Assembly (NCBI GenBank): GCA_025399215.1 | Contig: MU621209.1 | Span: 1-51,504, forward strand | Direction of reading: 5' to 3' | DNA from: Globomyces pollinis-pini | Taxonomy: Eukaryota > Chytridiomycota > Chytridiomycetes > Rhizophydiales > Globomycetaceae | Length of the DNA stretch: 51,504 bases | Part shown: one piece after another, positions 12,696 to 20,698 of the stretch | Numbering within the stretch: the first letter of the stretch is position 1 | Layout: every line of letters begins with the position of its first letter | Made by a program: the position numbers and the translations under genes | The notes under the pieces: generated by a model | Database searches by the model: none | Told to the model about the DNA's origin: nothing | Seen by the model: the letters and a program-made list of their open reading frames with translations, nothing else

Positions 12696-14025
12696 TTAAC
12701 GAACTTCATCCAGATTCAATTCTCCAACAAACAAAGTTTTATCATTACTACAACTAACAATCATACTCTCACTCCAATCAACTTCATTCACGCATCCTTT
12801 ATGACCAGGTAACTTGTACACGATCTTTCCACTTCTAGAATTCCATACCACTACAGATCGATCACCACTTCCCGCAGCTATAAAATCAGAATCTGGTGAC
12901 CAACAAGGTCTGAGTAGGTTCTTTTCGTAACCGTGGGGTGCACCTTTGATTTAGTGATTTTATATACCTTCAAATATTTTTTCTAATCTCGTGTTCCCAA
13001 CGAAAAATGGTTTGATATCCCAAATACGCACTAAAAATCAATACTTTATATGATATACCTGTGTTATCCATAGAGTTTGATAGTAATCTGTCCCCTTGTG
13101 GTGATAGTCGTAATCCTAATACATCAGTTATTCCCGAATAAAATCGATTTGTGATATATGATAGTAATATATAACTATAAAACAGCATTTTATCATGAAT
13201 TTAAAAGTCATGAAATAAATAAAGCAATCATTACCTGTAACAGTATCTTCATGTCCAGTAAGCGTATAAGAAACAGCATCCGTTCTTAAATCCCAATGCT
13301 AAAAAAATAAATCTTTTCGAATAGAAACCTTGATACAATTATCGATACCACCCACGAAAACACTCCCACCATCATTTGAAAATGTGATTGCAGTTAATGG
13401 TAAAGCATCTTGATAAGTTTTAACAGGATTTTTTTGTCTGACATCCCAAATATGAATTAACCCATCATCACCACAACTTGCAATCATTTCCTGACCACGT
13501 TTTGAAATTGAACAACTGTTGACGATACTTTTATGATTACGACAACGTTTGATGATCTCTCCAGTTTCTGCATCCCATAATGCAACGGTTTCATCAGTTG
13601 AACAAGATACAATTCGACTTTTTTGATTAGATAATAAGAAGATACTTTGAATCTCGAGACCATTCTAATTGTAGAATAGCACTTTTATGACCGGCTAGTA
13701 AACCATAATTATTAGTATCACCAGAAGCTTTCCATAAGACTATATGATGAATGATTAGAATTGATTTACAGATCATTTTATCAGCACTTGCAGAAGCTAT
13801 ATGATTTCCATTATTTGAGAATCTACAAGAGAGGACATCACCTCTATGACCAGTTAAATGCATGATAGGAGCATCTAAATCACTAGTACGTTTTAACTTT
13901 TTGTTAATGAATGAATTGATTACAGTTCTATAAATTTGATTATTTTGTACATGAACTAAATCTGATTTTGATCTTTTAGCACTAGTGGAAGTCGTCGTTA
14001 ATTCTAATCCATGTTTTTCTGGCAT
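12696..14025 (-). CDS. SNRNP40: U5 snRNP 40 kDa WD40 protein (Prp8-binding)
   Basis: Seven-bladed WD40 protein of the U5 and tri-snRNP, which contacts Prp8 in the spliceosome. Blade 1 carries LDAPIMHLTGHRGDVLSC, close to the family pattern (L-APIM-L-GH-G-V). Later blades show SADKMIFLWKASGD, CSTDETVALWDAETGE, GDDGLIHIWDVRQK, GGIDNCIKHWDLRTD and NTVRIWDIKPFF. The last blades have the diagnostic YEKNLLRPCWSPDSD and GDRSVVVWNSRSGKIVYKLP. Seven or so introns of 24-33 nt and one of about 118 nt interrupt it; that long intron (near 13115-13235) is the least certain join. The start at 14025 gives a 70-residue N-terminus with a basic patch. Length is normal for the family (about 350 residues). Confidence 0.92.
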
Positions 14026-14161
14026 TGAGTGAAAATTTTATTTTTTTAAAAATCAAAGTAAAAGTACCAATTACTACTACTAGTAATAGTATTACACTAC
14101 AAGTAATAGATATAGTCACTATAGTAAATAAAAAAAAAGTGATTTTTGATATATTAGTAGA

Positions 14162-14768
14162 TCAATCCATTTTAGGTTTCCCTTGAGATGGACCATAATC
14201 AGATCCATCTCGTTCTCCAATAGAATAAAGTAATCCAATCGTAAAACTATTTAAAAAAATATTAATAATAAAATAAATTACAAAGTTGCTAAAAATAATC
14301 CAATTGATGACCAAAATAAGATATGAAATGGAGTTGAAATATCTTGAGATTGACATGCTTGACCTGACCATTTAACATAACCATTATAATTTTTTAATAA
14401 ATTTCCTTTATCATCAGTAAATTTTTTAACAGAACAATCACAAAAGAAACATTGAGTATTTGTTTTTCTTGGATGATTTTGTTTAGTACAATTTCCATGA
14501 TTTGAACAATTTGAAAAGATACTAAAAATCAATTAAAATAAAAAGATACGATTGACAATCTTGTATAGTAGCAGGACAGTTAATATCTATAGATCTTTTT
14601 ACAAAAGGGTCATCATAAGGAGGATTATGATTTGATACTAGTATTAGTATGATTAAATTTACCTAATAATTTAGTAATTTAAAAACTTACCTAATAATTT
14701 AGTAATTCAAGTTTACATAAAGTAGAACAAATGCTAGTAATTAATAAAGTCACTTGAATCAATTTCAT
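14162..14768 (-). CDS. Short Vps3844 (DUF3844)-like EGF-type/transmembrane protein
   Basis: The C-terminal domain matches the fungal Vps3844/DUF3844 pattern. It has an EGF-like Cys cluster (NCSNHGNCTK ... CFFCDC), then KWSGQACQSQDIS, one transmembrane helix (FHILFWSSIGLFLATLFTIG) and a cytosolic tail LLYSIGERDG. The N-terminus is a signal peptide (MKLIQVTLLITSICSTL). Exons are 14768-14717, then 14637 onward, with further introns near 14550-14523 and at about 14281-14246. The protein is only about 155 residues, while fungal relatives usually carry several hundred luminal residues, so the luminal part is nearly gone. The first intron (14638-14716) is a chain of three intron-like units. Family members are ER/Golgi/vacuolar sorting proteins of poorly known function. 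Confidence 0.72.
14638..14716 (-). other. Composite intron made of three abutted 25-28 nt units
   Basis: Read on the minus strand, the intron consists of three GT...AG units placed end to end: 14716-14691 (26 nt), 14690-14663 (28 nt) and 14662-14638 (25 nt). Units 1 and 2 share an identical attactaaattattag 3' half, showing tandem duplication. Coding frame rejoins only if all three are removed. Confidence 0.7.
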
Positions 14769-15099
14769 TTCAAAGATTTTACGATTTTTTGACTAGGGTT
14801 ATCTTCACTCTCAACCCTAAACAAAACACGTACACAACACACATACTTGAACTAATTAACCTATTAGAATAAATAAACAATGATATCTCAGAGTTAATAT
14901 AGTGACATATTCGGAGAAGTATCCTATGCAATTATTTGTACATCATGTCAATATTGACAAATGAATGAATTTTACGAATCAAATCTGTTGCATCTTTTCC
15001 TCCCCTTGAAAGTTGATATTAAATTCCACAAAAGTGCCATAAACATAAGAAAAGTTTATTACTAAGTGCTACTCTGTCCTCTTCTTTGCCTTTTCTTTT

Positions 15100-15345
15100 C
15101 CATTTTCTTTTGGTTTGCGTGATACCGCTTCTATTGGTTTGCGTGATTTCACTTCTTTTGGTTTACGTGATATCGCTTCTTTTGGTTTACGTGATTTCGC
15201 TTCTTTTGGTTTGCGTGATTTCACTTCTTTTGGTTTGCGTGATTTCGCTTCTTTTGGTTTGCGTGATTCCGCGTTTGCGTAATCCGCTTCTTTTGGTTTG
15301 CGTGATTTCGCTTCTTACGATTCTGCTTCTTTTGGTTTGCGTGAT
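15100..15345. repeat. 24-bp tandem repeat array
   Basis: About ten degenerate copies of a 24-bp unit based on cttttggtttgcgtgatttc. In the plus frame they read SFGLRDFA repeats and in the minus frame NHANQKKR repeats. Both frames are interrupted: by TAA near 15282 on plus and by TGA near 15221 on minus. I call it a repeat and not a gene; it may be the relic of a repeat-containing coding sequence. Confidence 0.8.
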
Positions 15346-15562
15346 TCCGGATCCAAGTCGGAACGCGTTGAAGCAACAAGAACATCACTGAATGAATTTG
15401 GTAACTATAGACCAAATTTCCCCTTGGTATGCACCCACGTGAAAGAATGTGGAGTTTTATGTCCTCAGGTATCTTTCTTATCCCAATGGACAACTTTCAA
15501 GTAGTTGGTTTGTCACAACTGAATTTGGGTGAGACTTTGGAAAAGTCTAATCCACTACACAT
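15346..15562. other. No gene supported; short open stretches only
   Basis: The sequence after the 24-bp array has a plus-strand open stretch (GSKSERVEATRTSLNEFGNY...) ending at 15504 with no homology that I recognise. It may be part of the same decayed element. Confidence 0.4.
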
Positions 15563-15710
15563 TTTAGGTATTCATCTGGTAGGATTCCAGTTTAATTTTC
15601 TGTGTTGGATCATAGGTTCTATCATGGGATCCAAGCTCATACTATTGATAACTTAAATCAATGTAAATTGCTCAAATGTGGAGGATTTCAAGATTCTACC
15701 CGAAAATGAC
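15563..15710 (+). pseudogene. Degenerate copy of a katanin p80 intron-exon segment
   Basis: This stretch aligns with 19081-19228 of the katanin p80 gene. Shared landmarks are aggtatt...tgtag, ttttctgt.ttgga.cataggttctatc, tgggatcc, actc/ctcat..attgataact.aaatcaatgtaaattg, and caaatgtg.aggattt. It includes the last two units of the composite intron and the following exon start. Indels and substitutions (for example an extra tact and a changed ggtt/gctc) break the frame. Because intron sequence is copied, this was DNA-level duplication, not retroposition. Nothing else of the katanin gene is nearby. Confidence 0.8.
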
Positions 15711-15838
15711 TCAACATAGTTATATTTTCTTTGTCAATACACGAAATCACATTCAATATTCATCATTTTATTCATACCAGTGACTAAATACGCGAAACGT
15801 CCTTACCAAAAACATAATATCTAGTCACCATTTTTCCC

Positions 15839-16357
15839 AACAGAAGAACGTACAGGCTATGCCAAAACCTGTACTTGCAAGCTGAAGGTACTTCATTCAA
15901 CCACAACACCCAAGCGACCAACAGAAGAAGGTACAGGCGATGCCAAAACCTGTACTTGCAAGCTGAAGGTACTTCATTCAAACACAACACCCAAGCTCTT
16001 GAAGGCAAGAAAGTCTAGATGTTGACGATACAAGTTATCCCACAAGTAGTTGAAAGACCTTCCCCAAAGTCTTATCAATTAACTTGTCCCGGTACACCTG
16101 CCACAAATATGATAAAAGTCCTTCACTAAGGTATAGTAGCTAGCCATCATGTTGCCCAACAGAAGCACATTCCAGGTCATGCCAAAACCTGTACTTGTAA
16201 GCTGAAGGCACGTCAGTTGTTCACCAGTCACCAAGTTCTTGAACATAAGAAAGTCCAGATGTTGACGATACAAGTTATCCCACAAGTAGTTGAAAGACCT
16301 TCCCCAAAGTCTTATCAATTAACTTGTCCCGGTACACCTGCTACCAATGCGATAAAA
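15839..16357. repeat. Tandem 240-bp repeat, two full copies plus a partial third
   Basis: A module containing gccaaaacctgtacttg and gctgaagg starts near 15918 and again near 16158, exactly 240 bp apart, and a partial copy begins at about 15839. The 3' part (16021-16101 and 16261-16341) is identical between copies, while the 5' part is more diverged. Minus-strand open frames (for example 16079-16318) run through it, but they are not conserved between copies. No terminal inverted repeats or transposase were recognised. Confidence 0.85.
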
Positions 16358-16682
16358 GTCCTTCACGGTTGTAGTGAACTTCAGCAAGAACTTCAGTACC
16401 TTTAGTACCTTCAGTGGTCACTTCGGTGGTAGCAACTTCAGCAACAGCTTCAGTGACTTCGGTAGTGACTTCAGTGGTGACTTCAGTGGTGACTTCAGTT
16501 GTGGTAGTTTCAGTAACTTCAGCAATAACTGCGACAACTTCACTGACTTCTTTAATAACTTCGACGGCTTCAACAGCAGTGTATCCAGTTTCAACAGTTT
16601 CTGTAACTTGAGCAACAGCTTTGGTGACTTCAGTAGTGGTAGTTGTAGCGACAATTTCTAACTTCGACTGCTTGTGCAACAT
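16341..16682 (-). CDS. Doubtful ORF of VTE/TTEV low-complexity repeats
   Basis: A 113-codon open frame encodes repeated TTEVTTEV, EAVAEV and VEVIKEVSEV motifs, coming from short imperfect gtgacttca-type tandem repeats at 16400-16510. All six frames of such a repeat stay open, so the ORF is weak evidence. It could be a relic of an acidic repeat protein. No domain, signal peptide or conserved splice junction supports it. Confidence 0.2.
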   Translation of the reverse strand: MLHKQSKLEIVATTTTTEVTKAVAQVTETVETGYTAVEAVEVIKEVSEVVAVIAEVTETTTTEVTTEVTTEVTTEVTEAVAEVATTEVTTEGTKGTEVLAEVHYNREGLLSHW

Positions 16683-17095
16683 CAGTAGAGATAGACTAGG
16701 GATGCTCTAAGGCTCTACTTGAGATTCTTGGTGGGGCCAATATAGAACAGTTTAAAATGCATGTTTAAGCTGCCTTGCCATTTAGCCAGATCCAGTTTGT
16801 TGTGACATTGGCATTGAAAATTCTTGAGTATCAAGCAATGTTGAGTTTTTCCAATTTCTGCAGTTTGGTTTTAAAGGTATAACTGATACTGCTGGGGCAT
16901 GTTTCATACAGTAGTATCAAAACAATTGAAATTCTGGTGTACAAATGAACCCCAATTGCGTTTTGTGTTCAACATTTCGTTTCATAAATGTTACTGATAC
17001 TTGAATGGAAATTTTTAATAGTTCTTTCTTTGAATTGATCATACATCTTCTATTCTATATCTTTTGTCCTTTTTTTCAAGTAATACACCAGTGTA
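16683..17095. other. Intergenic, nothing recognised
   Basis: About 410 AT-rich bases with no supported coding frame, RNA gene or repeat. Confidence 0.5.
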
Positions 17096-17719
17096 TTACT
17101 TGGTTGATTCTTTTGGAGAAGGTGGTTTCATATAGGGCCTTCTCCAGGTGGACATTTTGAATTTTCCGGTTGAATTCCCTTCTTCTGGATCTCGGATTTC
17201 AACTTTTCTTTCTTTGAGGTTGAGCAAATAAACATCCATTGGATCCATTTTGGCCTTTCCTTTGATGTCCACGCATTCCCAATCCATTGGAGATGATGCA
17301 TTGGAGGTGCACTCCCAGTCCATAGGAGATGATGCATTGGAGGTGCACTCCCAGTCCATAGGAGATGATCCATTGGAGGTACAGGCCCAATCCATAGAAT
17401 ATGATGTAATTGAGTGAGATTCCCAATCCATTAAGGATGATGTGTCAGAGCGACATTCCCTTGTGATCGAATGCTCATCTTCCGTTATCGATTCCATTGT
17501 CACTGATGGACAATCAGTGCAATAGGAAGAGTCAAGGACAGGTTTAGGAATCGACACCTTTTCGTGATATCCTCTGCGAATGAACTTCCAGCATTGCTCA
17601 TCGCAATCGGGGACTTCGAGATAATCGGCAGATATTTGATCCCATGTTCTTTTGATCATTAAATTAAATAAATATGTACCAGGCCAAAAGAAATGGACGC
17701 CTTTTATACAACTGTACAT
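17096..17719 (-). CDS. Hypothetical protein with MDWECTSN tandem repeats
   Basis: Uninterrupted 207-codon frame. Residues 1-70 are non-repetitive and look like a real folded segment (FNLMIKRTWDQISADYLE, then CDEQCWKFIRRGY). The middle contains four to five degenerate 12-residue repeats with core SSPMDWECTSNA (36-bp units), and the C-terminus is basic. There is no signal peptide and no recognised domain. Cys is frequent. It sits in the repeat island next to katanin, so it may be a fast-evolving lineage-specific gene. The start could be the Met at 17719 or the internal Met at about 17659 (MIKRTWDQ). Confidence 0.5.
   Translation of the reverse strand: MYSCIKGVHFFWPGTYLFNLMIKRTWDQISADYLEVPDCDEQCWKFIRRGYHEKVSIPKPVLDSSYCTDCPSVTMESITEDEHSITRECRSDTSSLMDWESHSITSYSMDWACTSNGSSPMDWECTSNASSPMDWECTSNASSPMDWECVDIKGKAKMDPMDVYLLNLKERKVEIRDPEEGNSTGKFKMSTWRRPYMKPPSPKESTK
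17285..17398. repeat. 36-bp tandem repeat within the hypothetical gene
   Basis: Three near-exact copies of the unit ggagatgatgcattggaggt + gcactcccagtccata, preceded and followed by weaker copies. The frame is kept, encoding SPMDWECTSNAS-type repeats. Confidence 0.9.
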
Positions 17720-17933
17720 CGGATGAAGTTGAAGTGGTTGAAACAGAGAGTGGACCCAGCCATTGAAATGTGGATTTCACTAGAAATTTTCGCCACCAAT
17801 TCGAGCAAGTATTTTGGATTTTAATTTACGGATCGCATTTACCATTAAATAAAAATTCGTTATTTGGAGTGTATTTTAGGATTGGTTTAATTGTCTGAGA
17901 ATTCATAAAAAATTAGATTTATTCTTCTTACCA

Positions 17934-20660
17934 ATGGGAGCAACAAAACACCATAAACTGACTTCTTTCCTGGCACAATCGAATACAGTTTCCTGCTTAT
18001 CAATCGGTATGACCTCTATCTCCTTCACTCTCCAACATCCATTTGAATTTATGGAATTCTAAAAAGTCAAAACCAAATCAAATACTTGAATTACGTTTCT
18101 ATAAATCATAAAAAGAAACTCACCCTTTAATGATCGGATAAGCTTTTTAAAGTTCTCATGCATTCTCACCAATTCATGCTATTCAATCAACATCTAAAAT
18201 TGATCACTATTATCTACTCAAATTTACTGACCATCTTTTAATAGGTCCGAAATCGTCTAGAGTTCTTGTTACTGGAGGGCTGGATCGTATTGTAAATCTT
18301 TGGGCAATTGGAAATCACTCCCCCGTTCTCGTAAACCATCACCTCTCACCATAGTCTCTTCAAGGTCACGTCACCTCGATTCATTCAGTAGCCATGGATT
18401 GGCCTGAAGAACTTGTTGTTGCAGGATCCTCTGGTGGTTGTTTGAAACTGTGGGATCTTCAAGAAGCTAAAGTCATACGAACTTTGGCTGGTCATCGAGC
18501 TTCGATTGGAGCTGTAGAGTTTCATCCATTTGGAGAATTCTTTGCATCTGGGTCTGCGGATCAATCTGTTAAAATTTGGGATGTGAGGAGGAAAGGTTAG
18601 TTTACATTCAACTCTAACTTTCAGGTATGAGAATTAACTCACAATTTAATTATAGGTTCAAGATTCATTCTAATATCAAGGTTGCATTCAGACTTATCAT
18701 GGACATTCCGATGCAATCAATTCATTGGAAATCACCCCCGATGGTCGTTGGATTGCTTCTGCAAGTGATGATGGCACTGTTAAAGTAATTGTTTGCTGTT
18801 AATGTTAGATTTGGGATATGACTGCCGGTAAACTGTTACATACGTTAGACGATGCTGCTGGACCTATTCTCTCTGTCACTTTCAATCCCTCGGAATTTGT
18901 CATTGCTACCACATCTCAAGACGGTTCTATTAGAGTTTATGATCTTCAGTCATTTGATTGTATATCAACCTATAATGATACGTATTCAAAATTTATTCTT
19001 TTTTCACCAAATGGTCAACAATTACTCACTTGTTGCCAAGATGCGTTACAGGTATGCACTCGCATAGATTAAATGTTTCATAGGTATTGATCATGTAGAG
19101 TTTATTTCTAGGTATGCTTTTCTGTATTGAACCATAGGTTCTATCGTGGGATCCTATCTCATTGATAACTGAAATCAATGTAAATTGGTCAAATGTGAAG
19201 GATTTAAAGGTTCTGCCTGATAATGATAAAGCTATTGCATGTACCACCAATGGAAATTATGTAGATGTTTGGGCATTTCAATTACCACTTTCACAAGTTT
19301 TATATTTTTGTAATTTTATTCTAGGGGGAAGGGTCCGATTCGGTTGCAGAAAACGTATTCTAGTTCATTTAATCTATAGATTGTGGATCAATCTGTTGAC
19401 TCAAACTACCAACTTTTCACTGCAGATTCCATCATAAACAATAGCCAATCCAACGAACTCTTTCCAAAGGGGAGCAATGATAATGGCAATAAGGAAACGG
19501 GAAAAGACTTTATGAAGAATACTCTAGCAAGTGATACCATAAGTAAGAGCGATTTACAAGGACCCTCCCAAAATAGACCTCTTGGTAATGATATTCAGTT
19601 TATCCTTTTTATTCAGCATTATTCCTTCATGATTAAAGGCTAATATCTAATAGACAAAAACTTGGATAGCTCCAGTTCTGATCACACAGAAATATCAAAC
19701 AGAATAAAGAACGACTCTGATTTTAAAATCAATAGACCAAATGTTCTCATTACAGATCAAATGAAAAACTTGGATATCTCTTCAATAGGTAAATCTAATA
19801 GTCTCACATAGATATAGAAGATACAAGTAGGTTTTATATCTCAACTTATTTAAAGGAGACAATGATTCTAATAAGAGACATGCAGTATCAACGGTAAATG
19901 ACACTCAGTATCAGCAACCTCAGAAAGGGTTTCATTACATTCCACGGTGTGATGGCAATAGAGTGCTGAATCTCGATTTATCTAATTTCATTAAACAAGT
20001 ATTATCAATTCACACTCAATATAGATGCCAGGTCGAATTCAACCAAGCATGATGATGTCACCTACTGACACAGCCATGCCAAACAGTGATGTCGAAGTAC
20101 TGGATGCATTAACTTTTCGACATACATCACTTATCAATATCTTTCAAACCAAACTTAACAACATTCGTTCTGTAAAGGAGGTCTGGGATGAAGACAATAT
20201 CAGACCGTCTATTGAAGTATTGGCTTCTTTAAGAGATTCCAGTGTATTGGCAGACATCCTGAAGATTATCGTATGTAAACCTAAATTATTATCGTTGGAT
20301 ATGGCCCAGTTGTTATTGCCTTTAGTATCTGAATTATTATTTGAGATCTTTGAAGAGTAATTGATGAATATTAATGTTGATTAGTTATATTGTGATTGCA
20401 TGTCAAACGATAACTTTGTTGTGTAAAAGTTTTAGTAATTTGATACTATCCACTTTATCTATTGCGGAGAATCGTAATTCAGTTGATTTAAATTTACAAG
20501 AACGGTAATGATTATTAATTAATTGAATAGGGTGAATAAATGTACATTATGTCGAGATGAATTTGTGAATTCCAAGAGTATTTTAGTGGAGATGAATACC
20601 AAAGGAAGTTTGTCTTTGATTGTTCAAGAAACTATTTCAGAATTAGCAGTTTTTCAATAA
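17934..20660 (+). CDS. KATNB1: Katanin p80 regulatory subunit (WD40 plus con80)
   Basis: Regulatory and targeting subunit of the microtubule-severing AAA ATPase katanin, about 670 residues (human about 655). The N-terminal WD40 propeller shows [79 protein letters not shown] and [16 protein letters not shown]. It runs through [21 protein letters not shown] disordered Ser/Asn linker follows. The C-terminal con80 domain (about 20000-20660) contains [46 protein letters not shown] and [11 protein letters not shown], and binds p60. Exon 1 is 17934-18006, followed by the longest intron here (about 235 nt). Several introns are composites (18596-18680, 19052-19137, 19789-19855). The stop is 38 bases before the TAF2 start. 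Katanin acts at spindle poles and in flagella. Confidence 0.93.
18596..18680 (+). other. Composite intron of three abutted units in katanin
   Basis: Three GT...AG units lie end to end: 18596-18624 (29 nt), 18625-18655 (31 nt) and 18656-18680 (25 nt). Every junction is AG|GT. The frame VRRKG / [10 protein letters not shown] joins across the whole. Confidence 0.7.
19052..19137 (+). other. Composite intron of three abutted units in katanin
   Basis: Units 19052-19083 (32 nt), 19084-19111 (28 nt) and 19112-19137 (26 nt) each begin GTAT and end TAG. The flanking coding frame CCQDALQ / VLSWDP is restored when all are removed. The last two units are copied in the pseudogene fragment at 15563. Confidence 0.7.
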
Positions 20661-20698
20661 AAAAAACCACTTTAGTCTTCACTTTGGTTTTTTTTCAA

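Noticed and set aside
15086..15391. Hydrophobic LLLVCVIS repeat protein on the plus strand
   Set aside because: It is a frame shadow of the 24-bp repeat; the pattern of hydrophobic residues comes from the repeat and has no homology.
16374..16661. NFSDFGSDFSGDF-type plus-strand ORF
   Set aside because: Same short tandem repeat read in another frame; not distinguishable from artefact.
15700..17700. CRISPR-like array in the repeat island
   Set aside because: Repeats are contiguous or coding-type without unique spacers of constant length, and the genome is eukaryotic.
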